Shown one piece after another: positions 6,502 through 14,972 of a stretch of DNA of 28,532 nt; within the stretch, counting starts at the first letter, position 1; each line of letters begins with the position of its first letter. Source of the DNA: an uncultured Candidatus Peregrinibacteria bacterium (lineage in GTDB: Bacteria; Patescibacteriota; Gracilibacteria; Peribacterales; Peribacteraceae); NCBI GenBank assembly GCA_903822115.1, contig CAIJNU010000047.1, positions 1 through 28,532 of the forward strand, given 5' to 3'. The translations under genes were made by a program, and so were the position numbers. Below the pieces are notes generated by a model, which was not told where the DNA came from, made no database searches, and was given only the letters and a program-made list of their open reading frames with translations.

Positions 6502-9500
6502 CTATGGAGAAATAGACCAACGTAATGGGGAACTAGACCCATTAAAGGAGGAAATGATGTTTTTATTCTCTTCAGGCTCGGTGACGTCGGCCATTACGAC
6601 AACGCGCTCCTCCAATTGGCTCAGTCTTTCTTCATTCAGAAGATCGTCCTTCAACAGGGATTGGAGAAAGCGAGGGAGATCCTTTGCATTAATCGCTATG
6701 GACGCATCAATGTCCCCCACCACTTTATGAAGGGGAACAAACCCACTGAGATCACGAACATAACCAAATCTTCCCCCCCTAGGAATGTCCTTTGATAATT
6801 GCTGACTGTAAAAATCAGACTTTATCCAAGGCAGCGCACTATTTCTCGGAAAAGGAATATTGGAGATTTGAGGTTGTTGGATGTGCCAGGGAGGCATCAA
6901 ATTCAGGTCTTGCCCAAATACAGGGCTGACGCTTACAGGACTGATGTTGAATTGTTTTATGGCGAACGGAACATCGTCCGTTTCTCTCTTTGGAGATCTA
7001 TATTTTCCATACGAACTGAAGAAGCCTCGCATGGAGAAGGCCTCCAGTTTTGGATCAAACGGATCGAAACCAGGTATGCGCATCAGGAATGGCAAATCCT
7101 TCGCTCTGTTTTCCGATTTCATCATTGAACGTGCGTATGTTCGAATCATCGACCCGTACGCGAATTCTGAAGGAATATATTCAATGGGAACATACGACCT
7201 TTTTTCTGAAAAATAGTGGAAATTGATATCTTGCGGTTCGCTGGAACCCCATTGCGAATCCCGATTCCGTGGATCGGAGCTCATGGATTCGATTCTTGAA
7301 ATCCACGCATCATCAAGTTCAGACAGCCGAGAATTCGTTACCTTCGGCGGCTTACCATCATTTGCATTGGGAAGTTTCAAAACAAAGGGGCGCATCTTCT
7401 CTGGTTTCGCATCCGCATCCACAGAGGCAACACGTCCTAAGAGTGTTTTCACAAGCTTGTCCTGACGACTTGCTGTCGTCTCCCCCCTCCTAAGAGTGAC
7501 AACCGGAAATTGGAGGGGGCTCGTGCGGGTGGTCTCCCAAGATTTGGCATGGAACGGATCGACCGCGGTGGACATCTTCGTCTCGAGAGAACTCTGAGCG
7601 GACTGCTGCCAGAGCGAGAAGGTTGACTGGTCTATGAACGGGGGCCTCTCCATACGATCCCACTCCTCGGCAGCCTGAATCTGATGACGACAGTCCCAGA
7701 ACGGCACTCCCTTCTTCCGCCAAATCTCAAAGTACTTCTTGTAGAAGTCAGCGTGTTGCATGAATTTCTGATACGCCGGAAAGTCCTTTCCATACGAATC
7801 AAGAAACCAAGCCCACTGGAATTCACGATCCTCAAGTTTTCCTGCGGCATTACCGACCCTCTGGATGACCGGCGTCCTCAGTATGAACAGCTCATTGCAT
7901 TTTTCTCCCCACGTCTCCATCTCTTCAAATGTGAAAGGCAGTTCTGCCCGATGTTTCTCGTTATAGGGCAGGAGCTCATTGGTCAGGACGTCTCTTCGAA
8001 CATTCTCCCGCACCAAGTGCCACCTGAGCTCGTCAAGAACTTTGAGCGTGGGAGGAGTTCCAGCATCATTCGCCAATGCCATCTCATAGATGGGCTGAAG
8101 CGCTTCCCGCAATTGTCTTGCAGTAGTGGGATTCACCTTCACGTCGCCGAATTTCATTGCCAGTGACTCTGCCAATCTTACCAATTCTTCCCGAAGTTCT
8201 TTGAGTCTCGCCTTCTCCTCGGCCTTTCCAGTGAACTGGTCCGAGATCCACTGGATCATTCCACTAAGATCCAAAATGTAGCTGATGTACTCGTAAATAT
8301 TTTTATCGAGAGGAAGTTCGCTCGGCGGCCTCGTCGAGCGCACAAGATCGCCAGCATATGTTGTTGCCTCCTCCCGCTTAGGATCGAATTTCATCGCATC
8401 GCGCCGCTTCATCATGTAGATCAATCTCTCCTCCAGCCCCGATCGCGCAATTGCCGTCAGGGGCGGCGCTTTTGTCTGATCATGGAAAGTCGAAAAATCC
8501 TTTCCGAACCACGTATCATGATCATAAACATTCATGAGACGGTATGCGCTCATCTCGAGGGCGAAAGCTCCGACGTCTCTCCTGAGTTCTTTCCACTCTT
8601 TAGAAATATCTTCCTTTTTGAGGCTTTCAATCTGATCGTTGAGATCATGGAGAGAATTCCCGCCGTATTCTCCATTCCCTGCCAACTTCCAACCCAACTG
8701 TTCATCCAGTGTGTCTACGGAGGAGAGGTGAGTATCGTTGCTCAGAACGAAATCGAGAATCGATCCATAGAGCGGCTGATGATCTTCCTTTTTATACAGT
8801 TCAACTCCAGCATCGCTGAGCTTCCTAAAAAACTCGATCTCGCGTGCGCGGAGCATTGAAGCCTCCGTGAAAGCCTGTGCTGTCCACATCCGAACCTTGG
8901 GATTAGTCATCCAGTTCTTTTTCCACAGATCAGGATAATGAATCCGAACGTAATCACACTGTTCCCGAGAAGACAGATTGATGAGTTCCTGCTCGAGCTT
9001 CTTCCTCTTCTCTACGGGTAGTGCGGAGCAATGCACCGGAGACAAATTGATGAGCTTCAGTGAGAGGACGCGTTGCATGAGCTTCGGAAGGTTCGGATCA
9101 TCCATTCTTTTTTGGACATCACGATCCCACGTTTCATGATCATGCGAGATGCTTCGAGCGTCATCTTCATCAAATGTGGTAAACCCCGGCTCACGACCGC
9201 CCTGATTCACGAAGGGACGATTCTTTGTGGAATCAGTATCGAGATTCGTTGATTTTTTCGTGAGGTAAGGCATGAACGCATTATCGGTCACATCCTTGAT
9301 TCCACAGTCCCGCATCTTAAGATCTTCGGTCAGATCGGAAAGCGGAACGAGGTAAAAAGTTCCCACGGAGTTGAGCGCATCTCCGAAATCCTTCTTCATA
9401 TAACTATCCGGAATCATATCCACAACTTTATCCGTGAATTTCTGAATACACTCGGCGCCGAACCAGATCACTGCAATGGCTGCTGCGAGCTTCACAAGCG

Positions 9501-11217
9501 GATGTCCGGGAAGGCGCGCAATGAAAAGGGCTGCTTTTGATTCCACATTTAAGCTTAGAAGAATGCGAGTGGCGAACCACGCTGCCGACGTACCAGCAGC
9601 ACCGACACCTCTCATGACCAAAAAGTAGGAAGCGAACTCCATTGCCGCCTTCATCTTGTCTTCGCTGTAGTACATGATGTAGGCATACAGCAGGAAATCG
9701 ATTGCACTCACATGGAACAATTCATTACAGAGCTGCTTGCTAAGCGGCCCGACCGATGCCTTCTCTACCTGGGCGAGAACAACTTCAGGCGGCGGAAGAT
9801 TCTCCGAAGGAATCCCGCGAGAGGAGAGCATTGTTTTGATGTATGCATACCCCAATTTCATCTGTTCCGCCCCGAGCTTCATTCCTTTCCATGCGAGCTC
9901 GGAACCTTTATCTATTCCGATGATGATACCAAAGCCCGCAGCGAGCTCGACGTGCTTACGATATGTTCTCTGCTGATCTGATTCCTTCTCCGCTCCCATG
10001 GCAAGAGCGTAACGATCCCTCTCAAGACTGTACTGTGCCATGTTCCCCATGAGGAGATCCACATCGGAGAGTTTCTTTCCTTCACGCAACGCACGCAGGC
10101 TTTTTGATATATCCTCCATGAGGGGAAGTTGTCTGTGCAAAGACATCCACTGGCTCCAATTTGTGTCATCCTCAGTAGAGAGTTCCAATCCGTTCAATGC
10201 CGGTGGTTGAGCAGTAAGCCTTGAAGCAAGATCTTGGACCTCCTTCAGAGTATTGGCATTTGTATTTGGATGAGGTTCCCCCTGCGCATCATAGGTCTCC
10301 ACCTTAAATATTTTTCCCGTTGTTCTATCCACCGTCGCAATCCACGCATTTCCGTCCCACCCGTGTATCACCAGAGAATTCTTCTCGAAAAAGAACGTAT
10401 GATTTGACGCATCTACGAGCTTCAGAGAACTGCTTCCTGCAATGAATTCTGACGTCACGGCCTTCGGCTTGGGGAGTGGCTTCTCCAGATCTTCCACGTA
10501 CTTCTGGAACTCGCTGTCAGACATGGGGGGCGCTGCCGGCCTTCCTTCCTTTGCCAGCTTCTCATTCAAGCGTACTTCGAAAAGTTGGCGCAGCTGGGGA
10601 AGCGTGAATGTGTCGCATGCTCTCTCGTATGACGTAACATCTCGCTCGTAGACTCGGAGCTCTTCTGCAAGCCTGCCAAGCTCCAGAGGACGAGGGACAG
10701 TCCGCTGAGCATCGATATCCATCCAGAGACGATTGAAACGTCCTGTCAGGAAAGCCTGCTGATCACGAAGCTCCTTCGACACACCTTCCGGCACTTTTGA
10801 GGGAGGCACCGAAAGCAGGTCTCTGCGCAGACTCGTATTCTTCACAATGCCTGAAAATATCTGATCGCAACCCACCACCTTCTTTATCTCGAGGAGAAGG
10901 GGATTGTTGCTCCCTCTGTACATTGGATCTATTTGATCCTTTTCAGAGAGATACACCAAGGCATCAACAATATTTTTTGCAGACTCAAAAATCGAGGAGC
11001 CTGGTTCGCCGTAATTACTCTGCTCAAACGAAGACAGAAACTCTTCTGTCACCTTGCGATCCTCATCGTTCCAACCTGCTTGATCCATCCATTTGCGCAA
11101 CTTCTCCAGTAATGGCTTTTTCTGTTCCGGTGCTTGTCTCACCAGTTCCTGCCCGCTCTCCTCATGTTCATGAGGAGGCTCAATCTTCTGCGGATTTTGA
11201 GAGGGGATTTCCGACAT
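6502..11217 (-). CDS. Very large unrecognised protein with central membrane segments
   Basis: I do not recognise this 1571-aa protein. It has no signal peptide and begins with a charged, flexible MSEIPSQNPQKIEPPHEHEE. Residues about 270-320 form a beta-like stretch (SLVIHGWDGNAWIATVDRTTGKIFKV). A glycine-rich hydrophobic patch lies near 425-435. Several hydrophobic segments cluster at about 500-592 (DFLLYAYIMYYS; FASYFLVMRGVGAAGTSAAW; KLAAAIAVIWFGAECI), suggesting a multi-pass membrane core. The following ~980 residues are largely helical, charged and rich in Trp and Arg, with no catalytic motif that I can name. It is the last gene of the 14874-to-6502 operon, 29 nt after the 871-aa gene. GC is lower than in glmS. 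A membrane-anchored scaffold or envelope complex is only inference. Confidence 0.8.
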   Translation of the reverse strand: MSEIPSQNPQKIEPPHEHEESGQELVRQAPEQKKPLLEKLRKWMDQAGWNDEDRKVTEEFLSSFEQSNYGEPGSSIFESAKNIVDALVYLSEKDQIDPMYRGSNNPLLLEIKKVVGCDQIFSGIVKNTSLRRDLLSVPPSKVPEGVSKELRDQQAFLTGRFNRLWMDIDAQRTVPRPLELGRLAEELRVYERDVTSYERACDTFTLPQLRQLFEVRLNEKLAKEGRPAAPPMSDSEFQKYVEDLEKPLPKPKAVTSEFIAGSSSLKLVDASNHTFFFEKNSLVIHGWDGNAWIATVDRTTGKIFKVETYDAQGEPHPNTNANTLKEVQDLASRLTAQPPALNGLELSTEDDTNWSQWMSLHRQLPLMEDISKSLRALREGKKLSDVDLLMGNMAQYSLERDRYALAMGAEKESDQQRTYRKHVELAAGFGIIIGIDKGSELAWKGMKLGAEQMKLGYAYIKTMLSSRGIPSENLPPPEVVLAQVEKASVGPLSKQLCNELFHVSAIDFLLYAYIMYYSEDKMKAAMEFASYFLVMRGVGAAGTSAAWFATRILLSLNVESKAALFIARLPGHPLVKLAAAIAVIWFGAECIQKFTDKVVDMIPDSYMKKDFGDALNSVGTFYLVPLSDLTEDLKMRDCGIKDVTDNAFMPYLTKKSTNLDTDSTKNRPFVNQGGREPGFTTFDEDDARSISHDHETWDRDVQKRMDDPNLPKLMQRVLSLKLINLSPVHCSALPVEKRKKLEQELINLSSREQCDYVRIHYPDLWKKNWMTNPKVRMWTAQAFTEASMLRAREIEFFRKLSDAGVELYKKEDHQPLYGSILDFVLSNDTHLSSVDTLDEQLGWKLAGNGEYGGNSLHDLNDQIESLKKEDISKEWKELRRDVGAFALEMSAYRLMNVYDHDTWFGKDFSTFHDQTKAPPLTAIARSGLEERLIYMMKRRDAMKFDPKREEATTYAGDLVRSTRPPSELPLDKNIYEYISYILDLSGMIQWISDQFTGKAEEKARLKELREELVRLAESLAMKFGDVKVNPTTARQLREALQPIYEMALANDAGTPPTLKVLDELRWHLVRENVRRDVLTNELLPYNEKHRAELPFTFEEMETWGEKCNELFILRTPVIQRVGNAAGKLEDREFQWAWFLDSYGKDFPAYQKFMQHADFYKKYFEIWRKKGVPFWDCRHQIQAAEEWDRMERPPFIDQSTFSLWQQSAQSSLETKMSTAVDPFHAKSWETTRTSPLQFPVVTLRRGETTASRQDKLVKTLLGRVASVDADAKPEKMRPFVLKLPNANDGKPPKVTNSRLSELDDAWISRIESMSSDPRNRDSQWGSSEPQDINFHYFSEKRSYVPIEYIPSEFAYGSMIRTYARSMMKSENRAKDLPFLMRIPGFDPFDPKLEAFSMRGFFSSYGKYRSPKRETDDVPFAIKQFNISPVSVSPVFGQDLNLMPPWHIQQPQISNIPFPRNSALPWIKSDFYSQQLSKDIPRGGRFGYVRDLSGFVPLHKVVGDIDASIAINAKDLPRFLQSLLKDDLLNEERLSQLEERVVVMADVTEPEENKNIISSFNGSSSPLRWSISP

Positions 11218-11246
11218 TGATGTGTATTGAGAGACTCAGAATAAAT

Positions 11247-13862
11247 CTACGGAATCTTTGGAAATTCCGGAGGAGGAGGTTTCGGCAACGACCGAGGAGA
11301 TAGTCTGGGTGGTTCGACGGGTGGTCTCTGTGGCAAGCGTGGTAACCGTTCCACCTTGTACTCTGCACCTTCTCCTGACTTCACCTTGGGTTTCCCCCCT
11401 TCCTTTCCACCCGTTTCTTCTTCAGGCACTTCCGCTCCTAGAGGTTTGTCTTTGGGCGATTCCGCCGAAGCCGAATTGAATGAACCGTCCACTGCACGGA
11501 CTGTTGGAGGAGGAACTTCAGCTTTTGTAACTACCATCCCATCATTTTTCAGTATTAGTATCGGCTTGCGTAGAGTTTCCGGTGCTCCATCGAGCACCGT
11601 TTGTGGCGCCCTGCCCCTCACGGACTCTAGCGCTCCATTACTCACTCGAACTTCCCAAGAACCATCATTCGCAGTCACTGTCGCATCTGTTTCATTAATT
11701 CTGTACGTGCATTTATTTTTGGGATCGACGATCTCCCTGATGCCACGAGAACGTGCAATTTCAATTGCTCTCTCGAAATCCTGAACACGCACGCGACTCT
11801 TCAAGGATTCAATATCCTCTTTGGTCTGCTCATGTCGTGCGTCCTGCTCCTTATTCACTTTCTTCGCGACTTTGTTCGCAAGGACATTCGTTTTATGTCT
11901 GCTCCAGAGCCATTTCGCTAGCAGTTTTCCACCTTCATAGGCTGCGAAAGTAGCTATGATCGCATAGAGAAGTTTGCGCCACGCATCCTGAATTGCCAAT
12001 TTGAATTCATCGAGCTCCGCCTTCCTCGCCCAGGCTCGATCCCCATTCTTTTCGAGTGTCTGGAATAATGTCCCACTCTGCTGATCGAAGCGTTCCGTGT
12101 CCTTTGCAATGCGATTGGTGAGCCAAAGCCACAGTACGAGACGGTCCTCTTTGCTTCCACTCTCGACGATAGTCTGAGCCGACGTGGTATCTGACATCTG
12201 GAGTAGGTCTGACCGCAACTGAAGTCTCGCAATTTGATCTTCCGTGAGATTCATATCCCTCAAATTCTCGGGAGCCATGTTTGGGGACATGATGCAGAGT
12301 TGATACACCTCGAGATCTGTACGCATGTCTTCAATGACCTTCATGTCAAACCCCTTGAGAATCGAAACGATTCCCTCAGAATCTTCCGATGTCATTTTGT
12401 TGCGCCCAACGAGTTGATCGATGCTCTTGAATAGCCTGTAGATGGGATCGACGACGTGTTTGCCTACTGCATCCCGCAAGTAGTCTTGGGGAGTTGCCTG
12501 TTTTCCATTCTGAAAGCCCTCCAACCCCTGGCGCAGCTCTGCGATGCGAACGAGTGCCTGCGCACGATGAGCTTCCTTCAGTCCTGGAGTTCGAAATGCG
12601 GCAATGTCTCCTTCCCGCGACGGAGGCACTCCTCCTTCATATGCCATACGAAGGTGTTCGAATCCGGAGTTCTCGCGAATCGCAAGCACCTGGTAGTGGA
12701 AGAGATCTGAAATTGTCGCGTGGATTCCCTGCATGCAGGCTTTGCGTTCAGGTTCATTCTTCACATTGAGCTGCGTCGCCCAGGAAGAAAGGAGTTGCGA
12801 AAGAAGTACTGCACTCTCAGGCTTCTTCTTCGGTAGTGTGCTGAAGGCTCGAACAATCTCATCGGCAGTCACTGCAGTCGAACCCTTGTTGACGATCTCC
12901 AGCATCGCTCTAACTGTTGCCTGAACATCGGGATTCGTGTCATCGATATTCGCCTGGCAGAATTTCTTCATTTCCTCGAGAACCGCGCCCTTTGCGGCAT
13001 CCACTCTCTTCTGATCTTCAGGCGTCGTTGGAGTCGAAACGGAGGCATACATGAAGTTGCGATACAGCGTCTCTGCCTTCACGAGCTCGGGAGAGGTGTA
13101 GTGCATCTCGGCACGCATGCGATCGACGATCGTGAGTTCTTTGCCGCGCAAATCTCTGGAGAAGAACCTCTCACCCTGCACGCGCTGTGAAGCAGGATCA
13201 CGTAGGATATCGAGAGCAGGAATATCTTCGTGAAATACCTCCTTGTAGATCTTTTGCGCTGAGGAATGGAAAGCCTCCCAAGTCATTTTGCCCTCGAGTG
13301 CGTCATTGTATTGCTCCTTCACTGTCACAATGGCAGCGCGCTCTCGCAATCCCTGCTCAATATTGTTCCACTGCTGTTGCATCTTCTGTTCGGCAACTCC
13401 CTGAGCTGATTCAGTCCCCAGAACCACATTCGCATTGAATTGCCCTTTCATTTGTTTCTTCATTGCGAAGTACCGGCCCTGCAGTTTGCCAAACAGAGCA
13501 ACAGTATTAAGAAACACAATTTCTTCCCCAATTTGCTCAGCCGTATCATTCCATTTCCGCTCAATGTCATTCCTCTCCTCTTGAGACTGCTTATCAGTCT
13601 TTCCCTGAAGCTTCCTCCATCTGTCCTGCATCGTAATCATCTCTTCGCGTAGTTTTGCCACACGAAGAGGAGAAACCTCATTCTCAGACACTTTTCCATC
13701 CTTCCGAATGGCAGCAATGATCTCCTCCAGCTCTTGAAACTTTATTGGTAGTGTACGACTTTCAGCACCCAGCACTTCTTCTGGAAGAAGCTCGCGCAAT
13801 TGATCGCGCTTGTCCGGAGCTATGTCCGGCACTGACGGTTGTGTGTGTGGCTGTTCGACCAT
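11247..13862 (-). CDS. Large unrecognised coiled-coil membrane protein with Pro-rich tail
   Basis: I do not recognise this 871-aa protein. Roughly the first 620 residues are charged and helix-rich, with Glu/Lys/Gln stretches such as REEMITMQDRWRKLQGKTDK that look like coiled coil. One membrane segment is at about 630-651 (LLYAIIATFAAYEGGKLLAKWLW), followed by a strongly basic stretch. A small domain follows (NKCTYRINETDATVTANDGS), resembling in pattern a stretch near residue 270 of the 1571-aa neighbour. The C-terminus (about 835-871) is proline-rich (RPPVEPPRLSPRSLPKPPPP). It begins 30 nt after the 190-aa gene and ends 29 nt before the 1571-aa gene, so co-expression is likely. No enzyme motif is visible. 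Confidence 0.8.
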   Translation of the reverse strand: MVEQPHTQPSVPDIAPDKRDQLRELLPEEVLGAESRTLPIKFQELEEIIAAIRKDGKVSENEVSPLRVAKLREEMITMQDRWRKLQGKTDKQSQEERNDIERKWNDTAEQIGEEIVFLNTVALFGKLQGRYFAMKKQMKGQFNANVVLGTESAQGVAEQKMQQQWNNIEQGLRERAAIVTVKEQYNDALEGKMTWEAFHSSAQKIYKEVFHEDIPALDILRDPASQRVQGERFFSRDLRGKELTIVDRMRAEMHYTSPELVKAETLYRNFMYASVSTPTTPEDQKRVDAAKGAVLEEMKKFCQANIDDTNPDVQATVRAMLEIVNKGSTAVTADEIVRAFSTLPKKKPESAVLLSQLLSSWATQLNVKNEPERKACMQGIHATISDLFHYQVLAIRENSGFEHLRMAYEGGVPPSREGDIAAFRTPGLKEAHRAQALVRIAELRQGLEGFQNGKQATPQDYLRDAVGKHVVDPIYRLFKSIDQLVGRNKMTSEDSEGIVSILKGFDMKVIEDMRTDLEVYQLCIMSPNMAPENLRDMNLTEDQIARLQLRSDLLQMSDTTSAQTIVESGSKEDRLVLWLWLTNRIAKDTERFDQQSGTLFQTLEKNGDRAWARKAELDEFKLAIQDAWRKLLYAIIATFAAYEGGKLLAKWLWSRHKTNVLANKVAKKVNKEQDARHEQTKEDIESLKSRVRVQDFERAIEIARSRGIREIVDPKNKCTYRINETDATVTANDGSWEVRVSNGALESVRGRAPQTVLDGAPETLRKPILILKNDGMVVTKAEVPPPTVRAVDGSFNSASAESPKDKPLGAEVPEEETGGKEGGKPKVKSGEGAEYKVERLPRLPQRPPVEPPRLSPRSLPKPPPPEFPKIP

Positions 13863-13892
13863 GGGAATGTTGGGAAAGTATTTGTATTGAAT

Positions 13893-14465
13893 TTACAGAA
13901 TTTTGCCCGGTACCGCTGGTGCTGCTGGCGGAGGAGGAACAGGGAGATGAGTGACTCCTGGAGGAAGCAAGTTCGGTGCAGCAGGTGCCGCAGGTGTAAT
14001 GGTACTGGTGCCAATGCGAGCAGCGGCTGCATCGTATCCAGCAGCGCGCCAAGCTTGAATCTTCGCAATGATGGACGACCCAATTCCCGTGAAGTACAAC
14101 AGTGCAATCACAGCCGCAGCCGTGATGTACGGATGCTCCTTCATCTTCTGCCACACCCATCCCATCGCACGGAACGGAGCCTTCACGAGCCACGTGAACC
14201 ACCCCTCCTTCCTCTCCACTTCCTGCTTGTTGAGGAGGAGACGGTCGGCAACCCTCTCGGCTCTGCCGTTCATCTCCGGATGCTTCCTATGGAGCGCATC
14301 GACGAGCAGGCGGCGGCGATCGGTATTGGTCTTCGCTTTCTCGAGCTGAACCAACGTATCCTCTCCGACTTCTGTCGAGAGGTATTGAACGAGGTCCTCG
14401 CGATTACTGAAAGCGGGAACACGAGAGGAAGCTTCAGGACTAGAAGGGTTTGCTGTGCGAAGCAT
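13893..14465 (-). CDS. Unrecognised single-pass membrane protein with Ala/Pro-rich tail
   Basis: I do not recognise this protein of about 190 aa. The frame is open upstream to 14552, but that part overlaps the preceding gene. The ATG at 14465 lies 4 nt after the upstream stop, which suggests translational coupling. The N-terminal half is soluble and helical (REDLVQYLSTEVGEDTLVQL). An aromatic, basic stretch (WFTWLVKAPFRAMGWVWQKM) precedes one membrane segment at about 111-134 (YITAAAVIALLYFTGIGSSI). Basic residues before the segment favour N-in, C-out topology. The C-terminal 50 residues are rich in Ala and Pro (PVPPPPAAPAVPGKIL). It shares the layout of soluble N-terminus, one membrane segment and Pro-rich end with the 871-aa product. 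Confidence 0.75.
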   Translation of the reverse strand: MLRTANPSSPEASSRVPAFSNREDLVQYLSTEVGEDTLVQLEKAKTNTDRRRLLVDALHRKHPEMNGRAERVADRLLLNKQEVERKEGWFTWLVKAPFRAMGWVWQKMKEHPYITAAAVIALLYFTGIGSSIIAKIQAWRAAGYDAAAARIGTSTITPAAPAAPNLLPPGVTHLPVPPPPAAPAVPGKIL

Positions 14466-14469
14466 AGAA

Positions 14470-14874
14470 TTAGACGTAAGAAATAGAAGCGTTTGTTTCC
14501 AAGAGCTTGTGTCGCATCTCGCCGATGGAGGAGAGGAGACGAATATCGTCATCCGTCTTCACATTCCCGAGCACAGACTTCATGAGCTCCGTCATTCCTC
14601 GTGCACCAATCGAGAAGAAGAACTCTCCCATATCCTCCTGAGAGAGATCGGGGAGTGGAAGTTTCTCGACGGATTCTCCTTTCTCAAAACGCTTAAGGTA
14701 CTCCTGCAGGAGCGGATGGCGGCGCAGAGGTGAGATCTCGATGCGCATCTCAAGCGCCTCGAGCGTCTCATAACTCGTCTGCGTTTCGTCCAAAATTTGC
14801 CACCCCTCGCGAAGAGATTCCGGAAGCGTGAGGTAAACCTTCTTCTCGTCCGCCGTTAAGGTGAGTGTGTTCAT
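14470..14874 (-). CDS. Unrecognised small helical protein, first gene of the large operon
   Basis: I do not recognise this 134-aa protein. It has no signal peptide or membrane segment and is acidic and helix-rich (EKKVYLTLPESLREGWQIL; DLSQEDMGEFFFSIGARGM), so it is probably cytosolic. The start is fixed by a consensus TATAAT with an extended TGC in front, ending 8 nt before the ATG; there is no Shine-Dalgarno, so the operon mRNA is probably leaderless. Its stop is 4 nt before the ATG of the next gene. As promoter-proximal gene of an operon encoding three membrane proteins it may be a partner or regulator of their complex, which is inference. Confidence 0.75.
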   Translation of the reverse strand: MNTLTLTADEKKVYLTLPESLREGWQILDETQTSYETLEALEMRIEISPLRRHPLLQEYLKRFEKGESVEKLPLPDLSQEDMGEFFFSIGARGMTELMKSVLGNVKTDDDIRLLSSIGEMRHKLLETNASISYV

Positions 14875-14882
14875 AGGTCACT

Positions 14883-14891
14883 ATTATAGCA
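14883..14891 (-). promoter_or_regulatory. Extended -10 promoter of the large unknown operon
   Basis: TGCTATAAT on the minus strand: a perfect -10 with the TGn extension, ending 8 nt before the ATG at 14874. The -35 (TTCCAA at 17 nt) is weak, as is common with extended -10 promoters. It is back to back with the glmS promoter in a 98-nt gap. Confidence 0.7.
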
Positions 14892-14936
14892 ATTTTCATG
14901 CCATTTTGGAAGTCGATCCGAATCTCGGAAGCGACA

Positions 14937-14964
14937 TTGACCCATGCGAATTCCCGCATACAAT
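14937..14964 (+). promoter_or_regulatory. glmS promoter (leaderless arrangement)
   Basis: TTGACC (14937-14942), a 16-nt spacer and TACAAT (14959-14964). The -10 ends 8 nt before the ATG, leaving no room for a Shine-Dalgarno or for a glmS ribozyme leader. Confidence 0.7.
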
Positions 14965-14972
14965 AGCGGTCT

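Noticed and set aside
6523..6544. Stem TAATGGG/CCCATTA near the end of the 1571-aa gene
   Set aside because: It lies inside the coding sequence with an 8-nt loop and no U-rich tail, so there is no good case for a terminator.
14875..14972. A glmS ribozyme or other riboswitch upstream of glmS
   Set aside because: The 98-nt gap is taken up by two back-to-back promoters, and the glmS promoter leaves no transcribed leader for a ribozyme.
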